A stretch of 64,000 nucleotides of DNA from Lojkania enalia (lineage: Eukaryota > Ascomycota > Dothideomycetes > Pleosporales). Location of the stretch: NCBI GenBank assembly GCA_010094045.1, contig ML986637.1, forward strand, positions 186,001 to 250,000, given 5' to 3'. This document shows, one piece after another, positions 34,726-47,722 of the stretch. Each line of letters begins with the position of its first letter. Position 1 is the first letter of the stretch. A program made the position numbers and the translations under genes. Below the pieces are notes generated by a model, which was not told where the DNA came from, did no database searches, and saw only the letters and a program-made list of their open reading frames with translations.

Positions 34726-36158
34726 ATGGCTTCCCGACCTGCCTCCCGAGCTTTCCGTCAAGCTGCGCGCCAATTGGCCGCGCCTACTGTGCAGAGGCGG
34801 ACCTTTGTTTCCGCGCTGAATGCTGTGAGGACAGCTGCGCCCAAGGCTGCTATTGCGAGCCAGTTTCAGCAGATGAGGGGTATCAAGACGATTGATTTTG
34901 CTGGTACCAAGGAGACTGTTTATGGTGCGTTTTATTGGGATCCGCTAGGGTATGAGGAACACGGCTGACGGAAAACAGAGCGTGAGGACTGGCCGAGGGA
35001 GAAGCTTCTGGTGAGTCAGCCACCACCTTAATGGCCTCGAAAGAGCTTCGAGGTTGTTTCAACAGGCTTGTTGTTCTGATTGTGGGATGTAGGACTATTT
35101 CAAGGACGACACTCTAGCCTTGATCGGCTACGGCTCTCAGGGTCATGGTCAGGGTCTCAATCTTCGTGACAATGGCCTCAATGTCATTATCGGTGTCCGC
35201 AAGAATGGTGCATCGTGGAAAGAAGCAGAACAGGATGGTTGGATCCCTGAAAAAAACCTTTTCGATATCGATGAGGCGATTGGCAAGGCGACCATTGTGA
35301 TGAATTTGCTTTCCGATGCTGCCCAGTCGGAGACTTGGCCAGCTATTAAGCCTCAGCTTACCAAGGGAAAGGTATGTTTAGATTCATTTGCTATGTTCCA
35401 GACAAATGGAGGGAAGAAAAGATTGTAGCGGAGATGAATGGTGCTGACAACAATGGCACTAGACTCTCTACTTCTCCCACGGTTTCTCCCCCGTCTTCAA
35501 GGACCTAACCAAGGTCGACGTCCCCAAAGACATCGATGTCATCTTGGTTGCCCCCAAGGGCTCCGGCCGCACCGTCCGAACCCTCTTCCGTGAGGGTCGT
35601 GGTATCAACTCCTCCGTCGCCGTCTACCAGGATGTTACTGGTAAGGCCAAGGAGAAGGCCGTCGCCCTTGGTGTTGCCGTCGGCTCCGGCTACCTCTACG
35701 AGACCACCTTCGAGAAGGAAGTCTATTCTGACTTGTATGGCGAGCGCGGTTGCTTGATGGGCGGTATCCATGGCATGTTCCTCGCTCAGTACGAGGTCCT
35801 CCGTGAGCGCGGACACTCTCCCTCCGAGGCCTTCAACGAGACGGTCGAGGAGGCTACGCAGTCCCTATACCCGCTCATCGGTGCCAACGGTATGGATTAC
35901 ATGTATGCTGCCTGCTCGACGACCGCCCGCCGTGGCGCTATCGACTGGAGCAAGCGCTTCAAGGATACCTTGAAGCCCGTCTTCAACGACCTGTATGACA
36001 GTGTCGCGAACGGGAGCGAGACGAAGCGGAGCCTGGAGTACAATTCGCAGCCCGATTATCGTGAGAAGTATAAGAAAGAGTTGGAGGAGATTGATAACTT
36101 GGAGATTTGGCGTGCTGGAAAGGCTGTCCGCAGCTTGCGTCCCGAGAACCAGAAGTAG
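34726..36158 (+). CDS. ILV5: ketol-acid reductoisomerase, mitochondrial
   Basis: Four exons, 34726-34924, 34979-35010, 35093-35371 and 35463-36158, give 401 residues. The Arg/Ala-rich N-terminus (ASRPASRAFRQAARQLAAP, QRRTF) is a typical mitochondrial presequence. The NADPH-binding Rossmann loop ALIGYGSQGHGQGLNLRDNG and GVRKNGASW follow, then SHGFSP, VAPKGSGRTVR, and the knotted C-terminal domain with ETTFEKEVYSDLYGERGCLMGG (Mg-binding acidic residues) and YPLIGANGMDYMYAACSTTARRGA. The enzyme converts acetolactate or acetohydroxybutyrate to the dihydroxy acids of valine, leucine and isoleucine synthesis; yeast Ilv5 also helps stabilise mitochondrial DNA. A 32-nt exon 2 sits between two short introns. 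Confidence 0.97.
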
Positions 36159-36532
36159 GCCCTTGTAGTCCATAGGGCTGCGCTTTGGGTTAACGGGGAG
36201 AGCAATGACGTGGTAAATGGTGTGGACGATGTGCCGGCATTGATATGCAGCATGTAGATATATTTTCTCTTTCTCTTTTCACTACGGCTACCTGGAGTCT
36301 AAGTTTCTTCTCGGTCCCCAGGATCCTTTTGGCGCGGGTTTGAATTGATGGGACTGGATGGAAAAGTTTGAATTGGTATCTGAGGTCAATGTGATACCTT
36401 CTTTCTCACATACATTTCCTTAATATCATGCTGTGGCTATGGAACGCCTTTTTCTATTTTCTACATTGCGCGATTACCTTTTGTTCCATCAAAAGAGTAT
36501 GTTTCCTATAAGACCTTGGCAAGCCCCCGTTC
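36159..36532. other. convergent 3' flanks
   Basis: The 3' regions of the ILV5 gene and the cupin gene meet here. I see nothing beyond TTTTCTCTTTCTC-type pyrimidine tracts. Confidence 0.5.
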
Positions 36533-37318
36533 CTATCTCCACGCTTCCCACAACTCCTTCGGCGTCCGCTCCTCACTAACAGCCTCCAGACCCAAAACCC
36601 CACCAACCACGGCCGCCATCCAAAGAACCATATGCGTAGCCAACCACTCCTTCCCCCTACAAACCCGTCCCATAATCCGCTCTCCCACCCATCTTTCCCC
36701 CCACCCCCCAATATCCCAGAACACGGGATAATTATCCAGGACCGCGAACACAACGAGGAGCTGTAGATCTATCCACCATGCGCCTAACACCCTTCTCGCT
36801 GTTCTCTGTAACGTGGGCACGTAGACGGAGTCTGTGGGACGTGCGGAGGGTGTTGAGAGTAGGAGGATGTAGTTCAGGTTCCAAAAAAACAGCGGCTTGC
36901 TTATATCTGCGGGAGCCGTCCACTCCTCCACTACCACTTCCTTATCTAGATCCACAGGTCTCGGACCCCACATTCTTACTGCTTCACTCATCGTATATGC
37001 GTGCTCTGCACGGTGCCAGGCATGTCGCGCATATCGTGGTACCGTGATAACAATCCCTTCTCTGCTTTGCACTTGTGATTGGGACTCTGCGGCGCTGAGG
37101 ATCTGGATTGTGTTGTTGAGGCGTAAGTATATGGCGCCGTGGAGCAGACGAAGGTATTCGGTGTGGGTTTCGTGCCAGTGCAGACCGGAAGTCCATGTTG
37201 AGCGGGGCGGAAGCGTTATAGTGGTTTTGAGGATGGAGGGCGTGTGGGGGATTGTGAATGTTGCAGAGGAGGGGGGCGGGCGGGATATTGTGGTTGCGCC
37301 TGGCGGATTAGTGGGCAT
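36533..37318 (-). CDS. cupin-domain protein with C-terminal membrane segments
   Basis: A single exon. The start at 37318 (MPTNPPGATTISR) is preferred because similarity begins shortly after; the frame is open back to a Met at 37486, adding a Pro/Gln/Asn-rich stretch. The first half is a small cupin: WTSGLHWHETHTEYLRLLHGAIYLRL supplies the G...HxH...E metal motif, and ITVPRYARHAWHRAE supplies the second conserved His region. The C-terminal half has hydrophobic segments (NLNYILLLS, WWIDLQLLVVFAVLDNYPVFW, MVLWMAAVVGGVLGL) suggesting membrane association. Cupins of this type are common and mostly uncharacterised in Pezizomycotina; the substrate is unknown. Confidence 0.72.
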   Translation of the reverse strand: MPTNPPGATTISRPPPSSATFTIPHTPSILKTTITLPPRSTWTSGLHWHETHTEYLRLLHGAIYLRLNNTIQILSAAESQSQVQSREGIVITVPRYARHAWHRAEHAYTMSEAVRMWGPRPVDLDKEVVVEEWTAPADISKPLFFWNLNYILLLSTPSARPTDSVYVPTLQRTARRVLGAWWIDLQLLVVFAVLDNYPVFWDIGGWGERWVGERIMGRVCRGKEWLATHMVLWMAAVVGGVLGLEAVSEERTPKELWEAWR

Positions 37319-38561
37319 TTTAGGGGAGAGGAATGGGGTGAAGGATGTGTATGAGAGGGTTTGGATTGGGAGTTTGATGGTTTGGTGTTGAGGGTGGTCT
37401 GGTTCACAGGGATTGTTTGGAAATGGCTTCTGGTGTTTAGATATTGGCGTTGTGAGGGGTTGTTTTGGTTTTTGGTTTTGAGGCATACTTTTATGCTACT
37501 TGGTTGCTCAGCTTTAGGATTTGCTGAGAGGATAATGTACAGCATAGGGGCACTGTACGCCCTTAGGGTTTTACTTAATACATACTAGCTCCTTCGTAAG
37601 CGGGTGTTGATAATTGGTAGGCGGAATCGTTCCGCACACTGGATAGATTGCTTTAAGGCGCTTGTCTTGTGGAAGTGTCGAGTATTGAGATGGTTATATA
37701 GTTGCGAAATGTATATAATTTTAAATGGTTATGAGCTTCGAGTAAGTAACGGAGGTTGATCGTTGCAAGTGGTTCTTGTGTGCTGTGCGAAGATATGCAA
37801 CATTGCTACATGAAGATGTTGTTCTAGCTGACTGTCTTGAGATTGTATGCTCGTCTCTGAAAGACTTTTTGTGAGCTTAGATGGGTGTAGTATTCGTCTC
37901 TGTTCCGGATGACGTGGGGTTCAAACGATCCGAAATAGGACAAGTGGGGTGATCTACCATTCCTAATTTAGGTGCGGAACGTCGTTGGAATGAATGACAT
38001 CGTGTGGCTACCAAAATCTATCCACAGTATAAAACTTCTGCATTTTAAAAAATAAGAAAGTTTTTCACATCTAAATACATTCTCCCAGCTTCAGATTAAG
38101 GGACTGGACGAGTCCATGGTTGCGTAACGGTGCTTGACTGGGAACAGTAAGTGGTGCATTCTGATCATTCTCTGGACTATGACATAGCTGATGTATATTA
38201 TGAAAAGATATATATCTAGTCTTAATTGTACTAAATGAGAGTTTTTATATATTATTCTAGGTCAACAATTGGATACTGGAGGCTGAAGCCAGCTATCAGA
38301 CGATACAATATCCAACTACACTTCGCTCGCCAGATTGTAATACCATCCATCCATTACACAAAATCATCCAGACTATTATATTCTACCCTAAGCAAGCCAT
38401 TTGAAAAGTCCTCAAGCAAGTAAGTACCTATTCCTAATTAGGCAACCGCCTCTCTCACTCAAACATTGGCCATTTGCCTTCACCTCCACGTCCCATCATA
38501 ATTTTACTTCTTCTCCTCTCCCTCCTCCTTCAAATGCCATTTCTCCACAACAACTTCCACC
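37319..38561. other. divergent intergenic region
   Basis: About 1.2 kb between divergent genes, AT-rich in the middle. A 62-codon frame at 38235-38423 ends at a good GTAAGT donor (38420) about 140 bp before the next start, so it may be part of a spliced leader rather than a gene. I see no other feature. Confidence 0.4.
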
Positions 38562-39728
38562 ATGAGCGCCCTCAGGCGCTTCAAGTCATTTTTTAAAGAC
38601 CGTCCCTCCCCCGCTCCCTCCCCACTAACGCCTCTAAGCCGGCGTCCAATGCTCATCTCACCGCTGCCCGCCAACCCCGACTTCGATGCTGCCGTCTCCC
38701 GCGTTGTAAAGACGTTACAAAATGACTTCGAGTCCGGCGCTAGGCAACTAGCCGACCACGCACTTTCACAACTAGGAGACATCATCGACTACGGCTCCCA
38801 CACCAGCGCAAACCGTGAGCAACTCTGGTCCTACGCCGTGAAGGCGGTACGCCTCATCATTGCCGCGCGGCCTAGCATGAGCGCTGCGGTCGGCACCGCA
38901 CTTCTGAGAGCGCTGGATACGCTGGACGAGCTCTGGACGGCCGCCCTCGCCTCGGGGCATAAAGTCACTGCGGAACTTGCCCGGCATGCGCGCGTCCACC
39001 TCGACCAGACTATCTCCGAGCGCAAGGCTGTGGCCGGGAAATTGCGCGAGGAGTTCTGTAAGTGGGTGGGCGAGTGGGAAAGCAGGAGGCGGGAGCGCGG
39101 CTGCGATGTCAATATTAGGATGTTGGTGCTCAGCAACTCGAGTACGATACGCTTGGCTGTTCTCTCTGTGCTGCAGCATTACCCGGATCTGGGGCTGGAT
39201 CTGGTGATTCTTGAGTCGAGGCCTCGCTTCGAAGGCGCAGATATGGCGGCACAGCTTCTCGACGGGCTGGCGGAGAAGAGCAGGTTGAAGATCGAGGTCG
39301 TGCCAGATTGTGCGGTGGGAACGGTGGTGGGAAATGTCGATGTTGTGCTGTTGGGTGCGGACAGGATCTCGAGCTCGGGCAACGCAAGTAACAAGATTGG
39401 ATCAAGGGCTGCGGCTATGTGTGCGAGTGCACTGGATTGCGGCATCAAGGTCATCGTGGTTAGTGAGACGGATAAGATTGTCGCGCCGGGTAAGGGTCAT
39501 GGGGAGATTGAGAAACATCCACCGGATGAGATTACTAGTGCGTGGAAGAGTGAGACGAGGAACGCGCTTAACAATCAGGTCGAGGTGTTTGGGGAGTGGT
39601 TTGAATGGGTCGATGCAAATTGGATTGATGGGTATTTGACAGAGAAGGGAATGCTGGATAGGGAGCAGGTGGAAGAGATTGGGAAGGCACTTAGAGAGTT
39701 GGAGGAGAAGATTTTTGGTGAGGATTAA
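38562..39728 (+). CDS. eIF2B-like / NagB-superfamily protein
   Basis: An intronless gene of 388 residues. The N-terminal third is helical with an Arg/Pro-rich start (RRFKSFFKDRPSPAPSP). The C-terminal part matches the eIF2B alpha/beta/delta and ribose-1,5-bisphosphate isomerase fold: IRMLVLSNSSTIRLAVL, LDLVILESRPRFEGADMAAQLL, VDVVLLGADRISSSGNASNKIGS (the phosphosugar-binding GAD and NKxGS signature) and IKVIVVSETDKI. It differs from the true eIF2B subunits in its short N-terminal part and in the ending. Such eIF2B-like proteins occur across Pezizomycotina with no assigned role; an isomerase-type activity is possible but not shown by the sequence. The context TCCACCATG supports the start. Confidence 0.82.
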   Translation: MSALRRFKSFFKDRPSPAPSPLTPLSRRPMLISPLPANPDFDAAVSRVVKTLQNDFESGARQLADHALSQLGDIIDYGSHTSANREQLWSYAVKAVRLIIAARPSMSAAVGTALLRALDTLDELWTAALASGHKVTAELARHARVHLDQTISERKAVAGKLREEFCKWVGEWESRRRERGCDVNIRMLVLSNSSTIRLAVLSVLQHYPDLGLDLVILESRPRFEGADMAAQLLDGLAEKSRLKIEVVPDCAVGTVVGNVDVVLLGADRISSSGNASNKIGSRAAAMCASALDCGIKVIVVSETDKIVAPGKGHGEIEKHPPDEITSAWKSETRNALNNQVEVFGEWFEWVDANWIDGYLTEKGMLDREQVEEIGKALRELEEKIFGED

Positions 39729-40054
39729 GGGGCTGGGCGGCTTTACGGAGTTATTCTGGTCGTAGGCTGAGGCGTTGAGAATCGCTCTGTAGCAGCTTAT
39801 TCTGGGTATAGGCAGAGGCAAATTCGAGTCGCTTCACGGGAGTTCATTCTAAATGCGAGCTATTTTCCTCGCGGGTTATTGGGCCACTAGATTTTCTGGA
39901 TCACTGTTACTCTGAGTTTGATAGGATTGTACAACTAGAATTTCTTTTTCATACAGGCGGGGCTTGGAGCAAAGCTTACATACCAGTGGTGCCGGTATAG
40001 TCCTTGCGATTCTTTCGAATGTCAGACTACTTGTCTATTCTAATTATGCCTAGG
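39729..40054. other. convergent 3' flanks
   Basis: Short region between convergent stops of the eIF2B-like and DUF218 genes; nothing recognisable. Confidence 0.5.
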
Positions 40055-41065
40055 CTACTCTGCTTCTATCCATGGCAAACTCTCTGTGATCCTGCCATTA
40101 ATCAACTCCTGGACGCTCTCCTCTAAACCTGTGGCAAGCTGTTGCGATGCCTCATCCACCCACCCACGCTGCTTTCTCTTCATACTTAATATCTCCCCAG
40201 TTCCCAGAGGGTCGCCCAGCCACAGTGCGTACCCGAAGCGTTGCTCTCCTCCCAATGTATCGCCATACTCGGCACTCGACATTATAGGATCAATACCCTC
40301 GACCCGGACTCGATCAACGGGCCACCGGATAGCTTGTGCATGCAAATCGAGGAATCGTTTTGATTTGAACGCATGCGTGATGATCCGGATCTGCTTGGGA
40401 TAGAATCCTGTCGTTTGCCGGAAAAGGAGTATGCTGAACAAGAGATTCTGAAATGAGTCCGTTGCTTGCTCTTCTAATAGTATTCGCCCCTGGTCGAACA
40501 ATGTCTTTACTGGCCCGCCATCTCTATAGCCATTCACCATAGCCTCAGCGAGGGCGGCATGGTAGTAAGATCGAGCTTCGCTCAAAGGAGTGAGAGCAGC
40601 CTTCGTAACACCGCCACTGAATACTAGAACAGAACTATCTGCCCACGGTCCTATCGTCAACGTCTCAACGCCGGCGGACATGTGCGCGAGGAATGTCTCA
40701 TGTTCGCCAGGCTTGCCTGTCTCCGCGTTTGACTCCTGGAAGGGCGCTAGGTACCAGTTACTCTCATTGTGAGGACTGTTCAGCGGAAAGCTCGGGTCTA
40801 AAACATCTGGATGGAAGATAGCATGACAGCAAACGACAACGAGATTCTCGACGCCGTCGTAGCTCGGTGGTGGAATTACGTGATCGGGGTGAGAGAAGGA
40901 AGGACTATCCCTAGCTTTGTCTACAGCGTCTTGGTCCCAGCGCGGCGTGGATTCATTTATATCTGCTGCGGCTGGAGCCGCGACCGGGCCGTGCGCGGAC
41001 GCGGAAGCGAGGGAGTGTTGGAAGTTGGATTTGGGTAGCGTTCTAGAAGGTGTGGCTGGTGCCAT
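40055..41065 (-). CDS. DUF218 / YdcF-like protein
   Basis: A single exon of 336 residues. After a disordered N-terminus (Ala/Ser/Pro-rich, about 1-75) the DUF218 fold starts at NLVVVCCHAIFHP. The diagnostic block SVLVFSGGVTKAALTPLSEARSYYHAAL (Gly-Gly followed by S-E-A) is followed by RILLEEQATDSFQNLLFSILLFR, which contains the family's E..A..T..N pattern, then IRIITHAFKSKRFLDLHAQAI. Bacterial YdcF and SanA relatives are linked to envelope functions and possibly S-adenosylmethionine binding; the fungal members have no known role. I see no signal peptide or membrane anchor. Confidence 0.85.
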   Translation of the reverse strand: MAPATPSRTLPKSNFQHSLASASAHGPVAAPAAADINESTPRWDQDAVDKARDSPSFSHPDHVIPPPSYDGVENLVVVCCHAIFHPDVLDPSFPLNSPHNESNWYLAPFQESNAETGKPGEHETFLAHMSAGVETLTIGPWADSSVLVFSGGVTKAALTPLSEARSYYHAALAEAMVNGYRDGGPVKTLFDQGRILLEEQATDSFQNLLFSILLFRQTTGFYPKQIRIITHAFKSKRFLDLHAQAIRWPVDRVRVEGIDPIMSSAEYGDTLGGEQRFGYALWLGDPLGTGEILSMKRKQRGWVDEASQQLATGLEESVQELINGRITESLPWIEAE

Positions 41066-43022
41066 GGGAACTGAAGGATCGAGATGCCCGAAATGATAGG
41101 TCTATGCGTATACGGGAGTGGCTGAGGGGCGGGTATTTGTCTCGGTTGGTGTGGGATCCGGGTTCGTTCCGGTCCTATAATGGACTGTCAGCGGCAATTG
41201 TCTCGTCGACTAGGCAAACGATGAAGGCATGGTGGTGATGTGCAAGATGGAAAGCAGCTAGTGGACGGATGCATTGGGCTGGACAGGATTGCTTCCAAAT
41301 CGGCGCCGCGTCACCGGGATGAGGAAACCGCAAACCAGCACGGTCAGTCAACATTCCGACGTACAGGTTCGTGGGTGCAAGCTATGTACTCTTCTATATT
41401 GTAAATGTGACTGCAATAGGACGGCGACTCTTGGAGACGGCGCTTAGCTGTGGACCCCAGCTTTTGTGGCAAGTAGCTTGGGTGCCTAAAACGGCAGCAG
41501 ACATGAAGACGCGAGAGGTTAGCACCAGAACTCGGGATAATCGCCCCTGCACCAACTGCAGCTGTCGTCTATGATGGGGTGAGATTCTTAACCAGGCTTG
41601 GCTTGGGGTCGTGCGAGTCCAAGAGAGTTAAGATGTGAGAAAAAGCAAACCAAGAGCAAGGCGGTGTGCCCCGCAGCTGAGCTCGCACGATGCTTTCTCG
41701 CCGGAGAGTGTGATCTTTACCTTGCAGCTGACGACATAGTAGAAAGTGAAGTCGGTCAAGATCCCAAGCAAATCCATATGGAGCACATACGGAGCTCCTT
41801 GACGTTGATAGACGAGCGAGCCGCGCGGATCGACCCAGGGGTGCGGTCTCCAATTTAACGGTTGATGGCGATTGTGGGTTTGCTGACGACGTCCTCTTCC
41901 TAATAATTGCGGACGCAGACTGTTGGACTCTCGGAGCGAGTTATTTGACGGGATGCATCCTTGGGGAGGAAAGGCGCGGTTGTACTCGTGATAGGGGATG
42001 AAGCGTTTCACGGGTTCATGAAACCTCGACACGCACCTGTTCGTCGTCCAATTGCCGGAACTGGAACTGCGGTCTGGGGTGGTCTGGGGACTCAGGCTGG
42101 TAGGGCTGGTGTGTAGTTACTGTTGTAGACATTGGTCAGGGTCCCGATGCTAGAGAATTGTCTACCGAACGGAGTGCTAGGCCACGACGCGGGCAGTTGA
42201 CAGGCTGGGCCGTTCGACGACACGGGCGACTCTCTGGCGAGGCTGGAAGTTTTGTTCAACAATACCGGTACCAGAACGAGGCCACCAAGCCGAGCTGTTG
42301 CGAGGCTGAGCAGCAGCACTAAGTCTTAACGGCATGCCCGTCCACGTCTATGCAGCCGTTGCAGCAGCTCTCCCCACCACTACTGGGGGAACGCAGCTGA
42401 ATAAGGCGGTGTCCTAAATATAGGTCCCCGAGTTTTTCTGGGAGCTACGCCACAGACTGGCAAAGCGAAGGGCCGCTGCCGGTGCTGCTTTGGCCAGGCG
42501 TGTGGCCACCACCACCAGGTTCCAAGGTTTCGCTGCCACACTTTGGCACTGCGTCGCGTCGTGAGGGGAGGGGAGATCGGCCAGGATATATAGCATATGA
42601 CGCTGCCGCATGACGGCATGGTTCACATTCTTCCATCGACGCCTGTTTAGATGAAGGACCGCCGCATTCAATTGCGAAACGGCACACACAACTGCCCCAG
42701 CCAGTCACATTCCGCTCACGTTTCATCGTCTCTTTGGCCAGCCTAGCGTTCTCCTTTCGCGCAGCCCCCCCCAGAAGCCCTGCCAACAGGCGCGCTAAGC
42801 TATTCCCCTTTGGACTGCGGCGCACCTCCACTCCTCAGCTGCGCAGCTCAGACACTTTTCTCTCTGCCAACTCTTCTTTATCAACACCAGCTCCCGCTCC
42901 AGCTGCAGAGCCTGATCTTCTTCCTCTCCCCTTACACCCATTCCAATCCATCACTACCCGCCCCATAGATCCCTCCTCCCTCCATCCCCGCCTGTGGTGC
43001 CAGCCCCTGGATAGCCGCAGCC
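41066..43022. promoter_or_regulatory. long upstream region of chitin synthase
   Basis: Nearly 2 kb between the DUF218 start and the chitin synthase start. All reading frames are short and overlapping. The last 280 bp (42740-43022) are strongly C/T-rich, which is typical of a highly expressed fungal leader. No separate gene is supported. Confidence 0.45.
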
Positions 43023-45969
<2,947 letters not shown>

Positions 45970-46499
45970 ATGGTCTTATTACTTCCTCAAGACAGCAAAG
46001 TCCCTTTTCCACGGCCGAGATTCCCCTAATTGTGCTTTGATTAATGGTGCGGGCGTTATAGGTGCCTGCTAATCCAGCAGGCTGACTGTATTCCTTTACT
46101 TTCGAAAGAAAATGAAAATGGTTCGACTCGATAGCGAAGATAAGGATGAATTGGGATATTATGTATTATTGCATCATCTGGGGCGGTTTAGGCCCTCCAT
46201 ATTATCTGTTTGCTCGGTGATTGCTGATTTATGGAGCAATCTGGGGGAATCATCACCAATCATGCAGACTAGAATGAATAAAACCATCTTTTACTTTTAT
46301 TGTCATTGCTAGTGTTATACAGGAGCTGTGTGATTGTTTCTAGTTTGCTTAACGGGCTGAATGAAACTTGGACCTCGGATATAAGCACATGCGTTGTGCC
46401 TTGAATACAAATACATGCTCTAATGAACCTTTAGAGTATCCTTGTTTTCTAGAGTACTATGATTATCGCCTCATCTTACTGGGTCGAGCCTCGAGAGTA
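45970..46499. other. convergent 3' flanks
   Basis: Between the convergent chitin synthase and poly-Asp hypothetical genes; short AT-rich frames only. Confidence 0.5.
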
Positions 46500-46667
46500 C
46501 TATTCGGCCAGTCGTACAAGCCGCGTCCAGATCCACGACGTCCACCTCGCGGTTTTCTCATCCAGATCTACAGGCTCCCTTGGACCATGGACAGCATTCT
46601 CTTCATACTCCATGCCATCTTCCTGATCCTCATAGTCCTCGCACTCCCCTTCATTATTGTCATTACT

Positions 46668-46702
<35 letters not shown>

Positions 46703-47722
46703 GATATTCCCACAAATAATCCTCCTCGTCCTCATCGCCAATCGGACGGCCCAAACTATCCGTTCGCCGATCGCGTTCCTCAGGCTCCTGGCCCACGATA
46801 AACGCCGCCCAAGCCAGCATCGCCCATACCTTCTCCTGCGCCCTAGCTGCCCCGGCCCACCGCTGCGGCTTCTGATCTAGAAAGTACACGAATCGATCCC
46901 GCGTGGTGTAGAGACCCAGAATCGCCGCCCGGAGCTGCAGATCCTCGCAATCCCCGACCGAGGCGCTGGCAGGCTTGTCCTGAGCACGGATCCCGAGGAG
47001 CAGGCCCTCAGGGATGCAGAACAGGTGGCGGAGGAGGTGGGAGTGCGGGTTCGGGACGGGCATGTGCCAGGGCTCGTTGCGCCAGCAGTTGTAAAGTGAG
47101 ATCTCGGGGCGGGCAGGCAGCGTCTCGACGAGAGCGCAGAATGCTGCTGCGTAGTGGATTTCCTAGTGTGGAACTCTTCTGGACAGGGATCTGGGACGGA
47201 GGCGGCTTTGGCGCGGAATTGATGGTCGTACACGGGCACTGCGGTTAGTAGGGTGTGGATTGCGGGCTCAGAGGGGTAGGTCAGCGGCGAGCGGGTCAGA
47301 ACGCCCCAATTCCAGGCCCAGGTCGCGGGGTTGTGGGGGGATGTGCACTGGGTGTAGATGTGCGTTAGTGTGTGGAGGAAGGTTTGCTTGATGGTGTCGT
47401 GGATGTCCAGGGATTGATCCTCCATGATCCCCTTGAGCTTCTGGAGATAGTCCTGCTTCGGCTCGCTGTATAGTTTGCGCGCTGCTGCGGTGTGCTTGTC
47501 TGCCCGCGGCAGATAGTCTCTTAGCGAATTGAGGTTCAAGAGCCAGATGCTTTGTACCCCGTCCAGCTGCTCGGATAACGAGGCAGCGCTCAGGTACAGC
47601 AGCCGCGCTTCGAGCCACATTACGGCGGCCCGGATCAGTGCCATCCGGGCCGCCTGGAGCCTTGAGGGAGTGGGCGGGAGCAAGAGGCAGAGGGGGACCG
47701 GCTCTGCGTAGGTGGGCTCCAT
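46500..47722 (-). CDS. conserved hypothetical protein with poly-Asp tract
   Basis: Two exons on the minus strand, 47722-47234 and 47162-46500, joined across a 71-nt intron that restores one frame (LLTAVP|EIHYAAAFCALVETLP), give 383 residues. I do not recognise the family. The N-terminal part is helical (RMALIRAAVMWLEARLLYLSA, LWLLNLNSLRDYLPRADKH-like); the middle has WAWNWGVLTRSPLTYPSEPAI and CWRNEPWHMPVPNPHSHLLRH. Near the C-terminus a run of about ten Asp, encoded by repeated GAT/GAC (46667-46701), is flanked by acidic residues and ends in ARWTSWIWTRLVRLAE. No signal peptide or membrane helix. It could be a wholly fungal-specific cytosolic or nuclear protein. Confidence 0.6.
46667..46701. 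repeat. ATC/GAT trinucleotide microsatellite inside a gene
   Basis: About ten uninterrupted ATC triplets on the plus strand encode the poly-Asp run on the minus strand. Such tracts change length easily. Confidence 0.85.

Noticed and set aside
36897..37391. 164-codon plus-strand frame over the cupin gene
   Set aside because: The opposite strand carries the cupin motif; this frame has none.
38235..38423. 62-codon frame with a presequence-like composition before the eIF2B-like gene
   Set aside because: No similarity; more likely part of a leader, possibly with a leader intron starting at 38420.
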